From assembly GCA_001767195.1 (NCBI GenBank), contig MEKU01000080.1, positions 20,566 to 67,084 of the forward strand: a DNA stretch of 46,519 nucleotides, read 5' to 3'. The notes under the pieces are model-generated. The model searched no databases. It was not told the DNA's origin and saw nothing but the letters and a program-made list of their open reading frames with translations. Below are positions 39,007-46,519 of the stretch, one piece after another (position 1 is the first letter of the stretch; each line of letters begins with the position of its first letter). Source of the stretch: Acidobacteria bacterium RIFCSPLOWO2_02_FULL_67_21 (GTDB lineage Bacteria; Acidobacteriota; Vicinamibacteria; Vicinamibacterales; UBA2999). A program made the translations under genes and the position numbers.

Positions 39007-40037
39007 AGGCTCTTCAACAGAAACCGTGTCAGCACGTAGCCGTCCAGATACTTGAACGGCGCCGACCCTGTCGAGTAGTGGCCGCAGGGCAGCACGCGCA
39101 CGTCGTGCGGCAGCCCGCGATGTGCGAACTCGCGGGCGATCTCCTGCGAGAGGTCCACAGGGAACGTCAGGTCATAGCGGGCATAGACCAGCAGCGTCCG
39201 GGCGTGCCCCACGCGATCGAAATACGCAGAGGGGCTGATCGGACGCCACAGCCGGCGAAGCAGGTCCAGGTCGATGTGCCCCTCCAGCCCCTGCCGGACG
39301 TGGCGGGTTGAGAGGCCCCGCCACACGACGTCGGCGAAGCGCGGGGAGACGTGGTTGAGCGCCTGCGCTCGCACCAGTGGCTCGTGTGCCGTGGTCAGCA
39401 TCGCGAGGCACGAGCCGAGGCTCGTGCCGAGAATGCCGATGCGCTCATATCCCTGGCCAGCCAGCCAGGCAATCGCGCGCCGGGCGTCGAGCACCGCCTG
39501 CCGGCACACCTGCACCGTCCGGGCGATGTTCGCGCTCACGATGTAGTCGGCGCGGGTGAGCTCGGGCGGCATGCGGACGTCGTGGTAGGGGAGGCTGAGC
39601 CGCAGGGCCGAGATGCCGAACCGCGCCAGCAGCCGCGCGAGGCCGACGTGGCCCTCCGCATCCGAGTTCCACTGCGGCAGCACGAGCACCGCGCGGCCGC
39701 GAGAGCCGGCCGGAAACCAGCGGGCGGACACGATGTTGTTGGTCTCGTGCGGGGTCGTCAGCACGCTTGGAAACCGCAGCGTGCCCGCCTCGCCGAGGCG
39801 CCGGCGCTCGTCCCCGGCCTCTTCGAACTGGTACTCGGCTGTCGGCGGCGCATCGAAGAAGTGAGCCGTGTCTCCCATCGCCTCTCCAATCCAGTGCTGG
39901 AGGCGCTCGGCGGGCGTCTGGCTCATGTGTCCGTTCTGCGGAATCCAGTCGAGTCCCCAGTCGAATGGCCGGACGATGCGGTCGGTGCTGATCGAGGCAA
40001 GCCGCCGTTCCCACGCGTGGAACAAGGGCGCGATCAT
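39003..40037 (-). CDS. Alpha/beta hydrolase
   Basis: A 344-aa protein from ATG 40037. The nucleophile elbow is GILGTSLGSCLA near residue 205, the acid is probably the Asp in YARYDLTFP near 287, and the base is the His in PCGHYSTGSAPFKYLDGYVL near 323. An upstream VLVLPQWNSDAEGH segment carries the oxyanion region. The track's longer start at 40190 has no support. No signal peptide; substrate unknown. Its stop overlaps the convergent M16 gene end by 4 nt. Confidence 0.82.
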   Translation of the reverse strand: MIAPLFHAWERRLASISTDRIVRPFDWGLDWIPQNGHMSQTPAERLQHWIGEAMGDTAHFFDAPPTAEYQFEEAGDERRRLGEAGTLRFPSVLTTPHETNNIVSARWFPAGSRGRAVLVLPQWNSDAEGHVGLARLLARFGISALRLSLPYHDVRMPPELTRADYIVSANIARTVQVCRQAVLDARRAIAWLAGQGYERIGILGTSLGSCLAMLTTAHEPLVRAQALNHVSPRFADVVWRGLSTRHVRQGLEGHIDLDLLRRLWRPISPSAYFDRVGHARTLLVYARYDLTFPVDLSQEIAREFAHRGLPHDVRVLPCGHYSTGSAPFKYLDGYVLTRFLLKSL

Positions 40038-40092
40038 CGGCTCATCCTGATGGCGGCCCGAGGGCCGTCGCCGTGCCCGATCGTCCCGAGCC

Positions 40093-41445
40093 TCAACGGG
40101 ATGCCCCCGGGCCCAGGTAGCCTTCGACGGCCCGCGCGAGGTCGAGCAGCGCGGCCGTTTCGCCGAGGCGGCCAACAAGCTGCGCCCCAATCGGCAGCCC
40201 TTCCGGAGACATTCCGCAGGGGATCGTGATTGCGGGATGCCCGGTGAGGTTGAACAGCTGGGTCAGACGCAGCATCGCGCCGCGCACGGGTTCCTCAGTC
40301 CCGCCCACACGCACCGTTTCCACGCCGAGCCGCGGCGCCAGGATTGGCAGGGTCGGCAGGAGCAGCGCGTCACACCCGGTCAGCGCGGAATCCACCTCCG
40401 TCCTCAGGACCTCGCGCCCGTGGAGCGCGCGCATGTAGTCCTCGGCCAGGATGTAGCGGCCCATTTCGAGCCGCATCCGGACGTTCGGGGTGTAGGCGTC
40501 CGCCGCGCGCTCGAGCGTGGGCGCGTGGTACGCTGCCGCCTCGACCAGCACGATATGCAGGTAGACGGGAGCGATGTCGCCGGCGTGCGGGATGATGGCG
40601 TCACACAGCTCGACGCCGGCCTCGCGCAGCCGGGTGCACGCCTGCGCGAAGGCCGAGGCCACCGCCGGGTCGAGCAGTGCCGTGAAGTCGTCGTGCAGCC
40701 GTGCGAGCTTCAGGGGCCGGCTGGCGGGCGATCTGGCGGCCGAACCGGCGCCGCCCAGCGCCGCGTGCAGGATCTGCGCATCCTCGACGGAGCGGCAGAT
40801 CGGCCCCACGTGATCCATCGTGGGGCTCAGAGGCACGACCCCGCCGGTCGGGATCTCGCCGAGTGTCGGCTTGAGGCCGACGAGCCCGCATGCCGCTGAC
40901 GGAATACGGATCGACCCGCCGGTATCGGTGCCGATTGCCGCATACGCCATTCCAGATGCCACGGCGGCCGCCGAGCCGCCTGACGAGCCGCCGGGCGATC
41001 GATTGGCGTCGAGCGGGTGCCGCGCGGCGCCAAAGGCCGAATCCTCGTTCGTGGTCCCGAAGGCGAATTCGTGGAGGTTGTTCTTGCCGATCAGCACTGC
41101 ACCGGCTGCCTTGAGCCGCGAGACGACCGGCGCGTCCGCCGCCGCGATGTGTCCCTCTCGCACGCGGGAGGCGGCGGTCGTCGCGACGCCGCGCAGGTCG
41201 ATGATGTCCTTGAGTGAAACGGGGACGCCGTGCAGGGGGCCGCGATACCTGCCGGCCGCGATCTCGGCGTCTGCCTGCCGCGCCTGCGCGCGTGCCTCGT
41301 CCGCCAGGACGGTGATGAACGCGTTCAGCGACGCGTTACGCGCCGCGATGGTGCTCAGGCACCGTTCGGTCGTCTCGGCGGCCGTGACGGCGCCAGACCT
41401 GAGCGCGTGCGCCAGCTCGGCGAGTGTCCGGGGCTCAGCGTCCAT
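40093..41445 (-). CDS. Amidase signature family hydrolase
   Basis: A 450-aa protein from ATG 41445. The Ser-cisSer-Lys triad is visible: K79 in VSLKDIIDLRG, SPGGSSGGSAAAVASG around 151-166 and S178 in GTDTGGSIRIPSA. AtzF, GatA and nitrilase-associated amidases share these motifs; no GatB or GatC is nearby, so tRNA amidation is unlikely and an aryl- or aliphatic-amide substrate is more probable. A 57-aa ORF overlaps its start by 11 nt on the same strand. Confidence 0.9.
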   Translation of the reverse strand: MDAEPRTLAELAHALRSGAVTAAETTERCLSTIAARNASLNAFITVLADEARAQARQADAEIAAGRYRGPLHGVPVSLKDIIDLRGVATTAASRVREGHIAAADAPVVSRLKAAGAVLIGKNNLHEFAFGTTNEDSAFGAARHPLDANRSPGGSSGGSAAAVASGMAYAAIGTDTGGSIRIPSAACGLVGLKPTLGEIPTGGVVPLSPTMDHVGPICRSVEDAQILHAALGGAGSAARSPASRPLKLARLHDDFTALLDPAVASAFAQACTRLREAGVELCDAIIPHAGDIAPVYLHIVLVEAAAYHAPTLERAADAYTPNVRMRLEMGRYILAEDYMRALHGREVLRTEVDSALTGCDALLLPTLPILAPRLGVETVRVGGTEEPVRGAMLRLTQLFNLTGHPAITIPCGMSPEGLPIGAQLVGRLGETAALLDLARAVEGYLGPGASR

Positions 41446-41608
41446 CCGGCCTGTGCGGTTCGAGCTGGCCGCTGGCGTCGGCATTCCAGTCGGCCATTCT
41501 GAGCGCCGACGTCGCGCGCGCCAGCGTCTCGAGCAGCGGGCGCAGGGCGGGGAGCCCGCGGCGCTCCGCGTCCTGAACGGCATTCTCCAGCCAGAGCGTG
41601 ATCGTCAT
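41435..41608 (-). CDS. Small ORF coupled to the amidase (57 aa, not in track)
   Basis: MTITLWLENAVQDAERRGLPALRPLLETLARATSALRMADW then a charged tail. It is helical and amphipathic, ends inside the amidase start and begins 20 nt from the divergent pyruvate kinase GTG. The pattern ERRGLP-L-PLLETLA recurs in my memory of related genomes. It may be an accessory subunit, loosely like GatC with GatA, but sequence similarity to GatC is not evident. Confidence 0.55.
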   Translation of the reverse strand: MTITLWLENAVQDAERRGLPALRPLLETLARATSALRMADWNADASGQLEPHRPDGR

Positions 41609-41614
41609 CTGCGG

Positions 41615-41620
41615 TAGGAT
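41615..41620 (+). promoter_or_regulatory. Candidate -10 of pyruvate kinase
   Basis: TAGGAT ends 8 nt before the GTG start at 41629, in a 20-bp gap to the divergent small ORF. Either leaderless or with a leader of one or two bases. Confidence 0.35.
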
Positions 41621-41628
41621 CGGCCTCC

Positions 41629-43044
41629 GTGCGGCGCACCAAGATCATAGCGACAATCGGTCCGGCGTCGAGCGCCGAGCCGACGCTTGACGAGCTCGTC
41701 ACCGCTGGTGTTGATGTCTTTCGCCTCAACTTCTCGCACGGCACACACGAAAGCCATCGGGACGCGGCGCAGCGAATCAGGGCGGCCGCCGCGCGTCAGG
41801 GACGGCCGGTGGCCATCCTGCAGGATCTCGCCGGTCCGAAGATCCGCACAGGCCGCCTGCGAGGCGGTGCGCCCATCGATCTCCGTCAGGGCGATGCGCT
41901 GCGGATCGCGGTCGGCGATGAGCTCGGCGGGCCCGGGCGCGTGTCGACCTCGTACGCGGACCTCCCGCGCGTGGTGCGGCCTGGCGATGCGCTCCTGCTC
42001 GACGATGGCCGGATCCAGTTGAGGGTCGAGCACGTCGGCGACGACGAGATCGGAACGGTGGTCGTCGACGGCGGCCCTCTCGGCGAGCACAAGGGGATCA
42101 ATGCGCCAGGTGTGAGCTTTCCGTCGCACGGCATGAGCGAGAAGGACGCCGTCGACCTCGCCTTCGGCGCAGGCATCGGTGTCGATTTCGTCGCGCTCAG
42201 CTTTGTTCAGTCCGGCGCGGATCTGCGGCAGGCACGGGAACGGCTGCGCGGCATCGGCGCGCCCGACGTGCCGCTCGTCGCCAAGCTCGAACGTCCCGAA
42301 GCCATCGCCCGGCTCGACGAGATCCTGCAGGAGTCGGACGCCGTGATGGTAGCGCGCGGCGATCTCGGGCTGGAGCTTCCGCTCGAGCGTGTTCCCCGCA
42401 TTCAGCGGGAAGCGACGCGCGGGGCGCGGACGGCGGGCATTCCGGTGATCGTGGCGACGCAGGTGCTCGAATCGATGCGTACGGAGCCGCGCCCGACACG
42501 CGCCGAAGTCAGTGATGCCGCAACCGCGGTGGACGAGGGCGTGGACGCCATCATGCTGGCGGGGGAGACCGCCGTGGGGCTGTATCCCGTCCGGACGGTT
42601 CAGACGCTCGACCTCATCATTCGGGAGGCCGAGGCGATGCCGCCGGCCGCGGGCGTCGCGCCGCACGGCTCACGGCTGCTGGCCGGCCACGGCCGCGCGA
42701 TCTGCGAGGCGGCTGTGACGCTGTCGGCGCGGGGCGACGCCATCGCCATCGTGGCAATCACCCGTGGCGGCAAGACGGCCCGGATGCTTGCAGCGCTCCG
42801 GCCGCCGGTCCCGGTGTTTGCCGCCACCGACAGTCAGGAGATGGCGCGCCGCCTGGCGCTGGTCTGGGGCGTCGTGCCTGTCGTCGCCGATCTCGCCGGC
42901 GACGTCACCGAAGCTGCAGGCCGCATCGGGGCCATGCTGGTGGAGCGCGGATCGATCCCGAGGGGATCGGCGGTGGTCCTGGTCAGCATCACGCCCGACC
43001 TCGCGGCCGGGCCGTCGAACTTCCTGAAGCTCCAGCGGGTGTGA
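41629..43044 (+). CDS. pyk: Pyruvate kinase
   Basis: Transfers phosphate from PEP to ADP, the last step of glycolysis. The 471-aa protein has TKIIATIGPASS at the N-terminus, FRLNFSHGTHE, DLAGPKIRTG, the signature MVARGDLGLELPLERVPRIQ near 240-258 and the C-terminal allosteric domain. The catalytic lysine lies in VPLVAKLERPEAI. The start is GTG 41629. Confidence 0.96.
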   Translation: MRRTKIIATIGPASSAEPTLDELVTAGVDVFRLNFSHGTHESHRDAAQRIRAAAARQGRPVAILQDLAGPKIRTGRLRGGAPIDLRQGDALRIAVGDELGGPGRVSTSYADLPRVVRPGDALLLDDGRIQLRVEHVGDDEIGTVVVDGGPLGEHKGINAPGVSFPSHGMSEKDAVDLAFGAGIGVDFVALSFVQSGADLRQARERLRGIGAPDVPLVAKLERPEAIARLDEILQESDAVMVARGDLGLELPLERVPRIQREATRGARTAGIPVIVATQVLESMRTEPRPTRAEVSDAATAVDEGVDAIMLAGETAVGLYPVRTVQTLDLIIREAEAMPPAAGVAPHGSRLLAGHGRAICEAAVTLSARGDAIAIVAITRGGKTARMLAALRPPVPVFAATDSQEMARRLALVWGVVPVVADLAGDVTEAAGRIGAMLVERGSIPRGSAVVLVSITPDLAAGPSNFLKLQRV

Positions 43045-43045
43045 G

Positions 43046-43510
43046 CTACGTCCAGCGTTCTTCCAGGTAGCTCTTCAGGGTCGTGAGCGCCAGCAGCCAG
43101 CCGTTCGACATGAAGTCGTAGTAGCGCTCCCACCGCTCGTTCGTCTCGTCGTACCCCGACTGCCGCAGGTGCAGAATCGTCGACTCGCCCTGCAGGCGGC
43201 AGCGGGCCTCCAGCGCCATCGGCCCGATCGGCTCCCCGTCTGGCGGATGCCAGTACAAGTCGGCAATGAAGAACTCGCGGCCCGGCGCAAAGTCGACGAC
43301 CGTCCCATGAAACGCGCCGCCGAGCCGGCCGAGGAGGTCGTCCCGCCATGCGGTCGGCTCCCACTCCACCGCGTAGCTGCCGAACGGCCGGGGCACGCAC
43401 ACCGATCGCGACACCTCCCACCACTCCGAGAGCGCCTCCGGATCGAAGAACGCGTCGAGCACCGCGGCCGGCGGGGCATTGATGAGCAGGCTGTGCGCGA
43501 ATTCCCGCAT
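43046..43510 (-). CDS. SRPBCC (START-like) family protein
   Basis: A 154-aa protein with the AHSA1/polyketide cyclase-type pattern: HSLLINAPPAAVLDAFFDPEALSEWWE at the start, GTVVDFAPGREFFIADLYW in the middle and the long C-terminal helix WERYYDFMSNGWLLALTTLKSYLE. These bind hydrophobic ligands or assist folding. A GGGAG lies upstream and minus-strand CACAAT gives a possible -10. The gene is divergent from the LOG gene across 37 bp. Confidence 0.88.
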   Translation of the reverse strand: MREFAHSLLINAPPAAVLDAFFDPEALSEWWEVSRSVCVPRPFGSYAVEWEPTAWRDDLLGRLGGAFHGTVVDFAPGREFFIADLYWHPPDGEPIGPMALEARCRLQGESTILHLRQSGYDETNERWERYYDFMSNGWLLALTTLKSYLEERWT

Positions 43511-43511
43511 C

Positions 43512-43541
43512 TTGGCGACTCCCGCATTGTGCCCCGATAAT
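43512..43541 (+). promoter_or_regulatory. Sigma-70 promoter, leaderless spacing to the LOG gene
   Basis: TTGGCG (43512-43517), 18 bp, GATAAT (43536-43541), six bases (CGCCGG) and ATG 43548. It decides the start of the LOG gene. Confidence 0.6.
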
Positions 43542-43547
43542 CGCCGG

Positions 43548-44405
43548 ATGCAGCCACTTGCCTACATGGACCGCGAGTTTCTCGACAGCGATGAGGCCCG
43601 CCCGCTCCGGATCCTGGCCGAATACCTCGAGCCGCTGCGGCGCTTCAAGGCGCAGAACATCCAGGACACCGTCGTCTTCTTCGGCTCGGCCCGGATCCAC
43701 AGCCGAGAGCACGCGGAGCAGACGCTCCAGCGCCTCATGCGGCGGGTGGTCGGGAAGGACGCGGAGCCGCCGGACGAGCACCTCCTCCGCGGACGCAAGG
43801 CGCTCGAGTGGTCGCGGTATTACGAGGACGCGCGCGAGCTCGCGCGCCTGCTGACCGAATGGTCGCTCCCGCTCGCCTCGCCGCACCATCGGTTCGTGGT
43901 CACCTCCGGCGGCGGCCCCGGCATCATGGAGGCGGCCAACCGGGGCGCCATGGAGGCCGGCGGCAAGACGATCGGGCTCAACATCAGGCTGCCGTTCGAG
44001 CAGGGCGCCAACCGCTACATCACCGACGGCCTGCACTTCGAGTTCCACTACTTCTTCATGCGCAAGTTCTGGTTCGCGTATCTGGCGAAGTCGCTGGTCG
44101 TCTTTCCGGGCGGCTTTGGAACGCTTGACGAGATGTTCGAGATCCTGACGCTCATGCAGACCGAGAAGCTCGCCAAGCAGATCCAGATCATCCTGTACGG
44201 AACCGACTACTGGAACAAGGTCCTCGACCTCGAGCCGCTGCTGGATTGGGGCGCGATCTCCCCGCCGGACCTCGCGCTCCTGCAGCGGGCCGACAGCCCG
44301 CAGCAGGCGTTCGAGTTGTTGAAGGCGCACCTGACCGCGCATCATGTCGAGCCGGCCACGGAGCAGGAAACCAAGGCGCCGGGGATCGCGAAGACGCGCT
44401 CCTAG
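43548..44405 (+). CDS. LOG family protein (TIGR00730)
   Basis: A 285-aa Rossmann-like protein with the two LOG motifs: SGGGPGIMEAANRGA near 123-137 and PGGFGTLDEMFE near 187-198. Family members hydrolyse nucleoside 5'-monophosphates, including cytokinin precursors in plants and AMP-like substrates in bacteria; the conserved Arg/Glu residues of the active site are present. The N-terminal 60 residues are a longer extension than in plant LOG. ATG 43548 is chosen from the promoter; the track start 43479 lies in the divergent gene. Its end overlaps the convergent NamZ gene by 4 nt. Confidence 0.9.
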   Translation: MQPLAYMDREFLDSDEARPLRILAEYLEPLRRFKAQNIQDTVVFFGSARIHSREHAEQTLQRLMRRVVGKDAEPPDEHLLRGRKALEWSRYYEDARELARLLTEWSLPLASPHHRFVVTSGGGPGIMEAANRGAMEAGGKTIGLNIRLPFEQGANRYITDGLHFEFHYFFMRKFWFAYLAKSLVVFPGGFGTLDEMFEILTLMQTEKLAKQIQIILYGTDYWNKVLDLEPLLDWGAISPPDLALLQRADSPQQAFELLKAHLTAHHVEPATEQETKAPGIAKTRS

Positions 44406-45583
44406 TAGAGCAGGAACGGCTTCCGCACTTCGGCGAACGCCCGCTCGTCGTCGCGCCAGCTGTCGACAATCTCGGCGAGCGGCGCACCCTCTTCGACCTG
44501 CCGCCGGAGCCGATCGGACCCGGCCAGGATGTCGATCGGCAGCTTGTCGTGCTCGTATTCGTACGGCGGGAGGCGCCAGGCGAAGTGTGCCGGGTCCAAT
44601 TGCCGGAAGGTCTGCAGGAGCGCAACGCCGGTCGCCACGGGCCGGAACGCGTCGCGATCGGACACGTGGATCTGGCACCCGCCGCAGGCGCGTTGAGCAT
44701 GCTTCTGGAACGTCGGCTCGAAGACGGCCGGCCTGAAATACACGCCGGGAAGGTCCAGCGCATTCATCCCGGCCGCGAAGCGGTCGGCGTCGATCCAGGG
44801 CGCCCCGACCAGCTCGAACGGCCTCGTCGTCCCGCGGCCTTCCGAGAGCAGCGTGCCTTCGAACAGGACGGTGCCCGGATAGACGACGGCCGTCTCGAGC
44901 GTCGGCATGTTCGGCGACGGCATGACCCAGGGCAGGCCGGTCCGGTCCGCGTACATCGACCGCTGCCAGCGCTCCATTCTGGCGATCTCGAGTGACGCGC
45001 CGGCGCCGAACCGCTCGTTGAAGAGCGCCGCCAGCTCGCCGATCGTCATCCCGTGCCGCATGGGAATGGGAAACTGCCCGACGAACGATTCGAAGCCTGG
45101 CGCGAGCGAGGCGCCTTCGACCCCCCGCCCGCCGATCGGGTTCGGCCGGTCGCAGACGATCACGGGAATACGGTGGCGGGCGGCTGCGCGCAGGCAGTTC
45201 GCCATCGTGTAGATGAACGTGTAGATCCGGGCGCCGATGTCCTGCAGGTCGATGACCAGGACCTCGACGTCCCGCAGCATGTCGGCGGTCGGCTCGCGGG
45301 TTTCGCTGTAGAGCGAACAGACCGGCACCCGGCGCGAGGCATCCTCGCGGTGCGGCGTTTCGACCATGTTGTCCTGCACGTCGGACCGGAAGCCATGCTG
45401 CGGGCCGAAGATGGCTGCCAGCCGGACGTCGCCCGACTCGGCCAGCCGATCGACGATGTGGCGGAAGGCGTGGTCGACCGAGGCGTGATTGCAGACGACG
45501 CCGACGCGGGCGCCGCGAAGGCGCCGCGATCCCAGCAGAACATCGGAGCCCAGACGTACAGCGCCGGCCGCGGTCAGGAGCAT
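44402..45583 (-). CDS. Exo-beta-N-acetylmuramidase NamZ family (DUF1343)
   Basis: Removes terminal N-acetylmuramic acid from peptidoglycan fragments in characterised relatives, so a role in cell-wall recycling is likely. The protein (393 aa) has the DUF1343 landmarks VGVVCNHASVD, FGPQHGFRSDVQDNM, VLVIDLQDIGARIYTFIYT, CDRPNPIGG, PSPNMPTLETAVVYPG and LLSEGRGTTRPFELVGAPW. The second ATG, 45583, is chosen over 45592: a GATAAT -10 overlaps the first ATG and ends 7 nt before the second. No obvious signal peptide is present, which is unusual for a wall hydrolase. Confidence 0.92.
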   Translation of the reverse strand: MLLTAAGAVRLGSDVLLGSRRLRGARVGVVCNHASVDHAFRHIVDRLAESGDVRLAAIFGPQHGFRSDVQDNMVETPHREDASRRVPVCSLYSETREPTADMLRDVEVLVIDLQDIGARIYTFIYTMANCLRAAARHRIPVIVCDRPNPIGGRGVEGASLAPGFESFVGQFPIPMRHGMTIGELAALFNERFGAGASLEIARMERWQRSMYADRTGLPWVMPSPNMPTLETAVVYPGTVLFEGTLLSEGRGTTRPFELVGAPWIDADRFAAGMNALDLPGVYFRPAVFEPTFQKHAQRACGGCQIHVSDRDAFRPVATGVALLQTFRQLDPAHFAWRLPPYEYEHDKLPIDILAGSDRLRRQVEEGAPLAEIVDSWRDDERAFAEVRKPFLLY

Positions 45584-45590
45584 GCCGACC

Positions 45591-45596
45591 ATTATC
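45591..45596 (-). promoter_or_regulatory. Candidate -10 of namZ-like gene
   Basis: Minus-strand GATAAT, overlapping the upstream ATG and ending 7 nt before ATG 45583. No clear -35. Confidence 0.4.
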
Positions 45597-45699
45597 AGCG
45601 AGCTCGACTGTATCAGCGGCGAACTCAGCCGTATGCGGGATCGAGCGGGCGCGCCGGGATGCTATTGCCGGGCTCGCGTGCGGCCGATACGACCATCAA

Positions 45700-46095
45700 A
45701 TGTTTCAACCCAGTCCATCGGTTTCTCGGGTGGCGGCCGCCTGTCTGCTCGTCTGTGTCCTCCCGGCCGCCGCGGCCGCTCAGGAGAAGCGTCTGACGCT
45801 TCCGACGTTTGTGGCCAGCAGCGCCGCAGCCGCCGATTGGGTGTCGACCTATCAGGCTCTGAAGTTCTACAAGGTCCGAGAGACCAATCCCATGCTCCGT
45901 CCGTTCGAGCGATCGCCGGCATCGCTTGTCGCCGTCGGCGCACTGATCGACGTCGGATCCGTGAGCGCCTGGAACGTCATCGTCGGCCGCCGGCACGAGC
46001 GCGTGGCGGTCGCCGGGCTGTGGGCGATGGCCGCCTTCCGGACCTACATCACGCTTCACAACATGCGGAACATGCGCCGCGCCGAGCGCCGGTAA
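45700..46095 (+). CDS. Small secreted or membrane protein of unknown function
   Basis: A 131-aa protein with a signal peptide (VAAACLLVCVLPAAAAAQ) and a remaining 105 residues with two moderately hydrophobic helices (FVASSAAAADWVSTYQAL and VAVGALIDVGSVSAWNVIVG). The pattern ETNPMLRPF between them recurs in uncharacterised proteins of related bacteria. No function is assigned. Confidence 0.65.
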   Translation: MFQPSPSVSRVAAACLLVCVLPAAAAAQEKRLTLPTFVASSAAAADWVSTYQALKFYKVRETNPMLRPFERSPASLVAVGALIDVGSVSAWNVIVGRRHERVAVAGLWAMAAFRTYITLHNMRNMRRAERR

Positions 46096-46243
46096 ATCGC
46101 CGGACGCCCTGATTCTCGCCGAGCCGTTCGACCTGCAGCCGCGCATGCTCGCCCGCGCCGATGCGATTCGCGCCTCGCTCAGACGCCGGGGCTGGCGGGA
46201 CGCGGGCGAATCCTGACCGGCGTTGGTCTGCCTCCGGCGCGGG

Positions 46244-46519
46244 TCACACGGTCTGCAGGTACTGATGGATCATGCTGACGGTGGCCGACCCTTCGCCGAC
46301 GGCGGCGGCGACACGCTTGCTCGAACCGCGGCGGGCGTCGCCGGCGGCGAAGACGCCCGGCACGCTGGTTTCAAACAGGAACGGGTCGCGATCGGCGGTC
46401 CACGCCTTCGGCCAGCGGCCGTCCACCAGCAGGTCGCGGCCGGTCAGAATGAATCCCTGGGCATCCCGCTCCACCAGGTCGGCCACCATCCCCGTACGGG
46501 GTGCCGATCCGATGAAGAT
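46244..46519 (-). CDS. Thioredoxin-reductase-like FAD oxidoreductase (5' end outside window)
   Basis: The last 91 codons of a flavoprotein reach the right edge: IFIGSAPRTGMVADLVERDAQGFILTG, then FETSVPGVFAAGDARRGSSKRVAAAVGEGS, the C-terminal FAD-binding motif of the thioredoxin reductase family, in which the Asp contacts the FAD ribityl chain. It ends SMIHQYLQTV. Whether the missing part holds a CxxC redox centre or a cyclic-nucleotide-binding domain cannot be seen. Confidence 0.88.
   Translation of the reverse strand: MFIGSAPRTGMVADLVERDAQGFILTGRDLLVDGRWPKAWTADRDPFLFETSVPGVFAAGDARRGSSKRVAAAVGEGSATVSMIHQYLQTV

Noticed and set aside
42834-44678. 614-aa minus-strand ORF
   Set aside because: Spans pyruvate kinase, SRPBCC and LOG genes in shadow frames; Arg/Ala-rich.
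44246-44995. 249-aa plus-strand ORF opposite the NamZ gene
   Set aside because: Shadow; the DUF1343 motifs are on the minus strand.
46099-46217. Short open stretch reading PDALILAEPFDLQPRMLARADAIRASLRRRGW
   Set aside because: Protein-like but with no start codon at the right place and no recognised family; possibly a gene-end remnant, not enough to annotate.
1-46519. CRISPR array, rRNA operon, intact transposon or prophage
   Set aside because: No regularly spaced direct repeats of CRISPR type, no rRNA sequence, no intact transposase or phage structural genes were found in reading the window.

Overview
This is a GC-rich bacterial chromosome segment, gene-dense and mostly housekeeping, with an accessory block in the middle. 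Gene content (J-domain-less DnaJ-like protein, Fur-ferritin fusion, MoaD/MoaE, class I fumarase, alpha-type AddAB, paired M16 peptidases, NamZ/DUF1343, FecA-like receptor) and the scattered GTAGTGCC..GGCACTAC palindrome suggest an Acidobacteriota relative, perhaps Vicinamibacteria. That is an inference; no rRNA is present to settle it.

Layout. 1-5398 (minus strand): a run of aspA, a secreted methyltransferase, bioY, thiD, moaE, moaD and prfA (RF1, cut by the window edge). Divergent from aspA across a 33-bp gap is a fused class I fumarase (5432-6958), so aspartate deamination and fumarate hydration share one promoter region. Next come erpA and, 1 nt later, a Fur regulator fused to a rubrerythrin-like di-iron domain (7079-8381), a PHP phosphoesterase with no ordinary start codon, a pseudo-ABC ATPase, two cold-shock proteins flanking a YdcF/DUF218 protein, a MobA/MocA-like nucleotidyltransferase, and a secreted two-domain VOC protein.

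12962-19089 is best read as a decaying genomic island. It sits at the 3' end of a tRNA-Ala(GGC) gene, carries an integrase remnant just inside that tRNA, and is bounded by an exact 16-bp repeat of the tRNA 3' end. Inside are a frameshifted DUF4926 gene, a DUF4258/DUF2283 pair, a HigA antitoxin with a truncated toxin, an amidohydrolase whose lipoprotein signal lies in another frame, an unrecognised Tat-signal protein and a methyltransferase.

19227-29817: a small conserved protein; an intergenic region with a hairpin and four DnaA-box-like 9-mers spaced exactly 11 bp apart; a secreted helical protein overlapping addB-addA (double-strand break repair); then small zinc-ribbon, DnaJ-like and membrane proteins and the Mrp/ApbC Fe-S carrier ATPase. 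29873-36256: an iron-acquisition locus (FecA-like TonB receptor, FbpC ATPase, FbpA binding protein, fused FbpB permease) behind a promoter with a Fur-like 7-1-7 operator. 36326-46519: an active/inactive M16 peptidase pair, alpha/beta hydrolase, amidase with a small upstream ORF, pyruvate kinase, SRPBCC protein, LOG-family protein, NamZ muramidase, a small secreted protein, and the end of a thioredoxin-reductase-like flavoprotein.

Two themes link the regions. One is iron and Fe-S handling (fumarase, ErpA, Fur-ferritin, Mrp, receptor plus Fbp). The other is a recurrent start architecture: a -10-like hexamer ending 6 nt before the start codon in at least six genes, which predicts many leaderless mRNAs.
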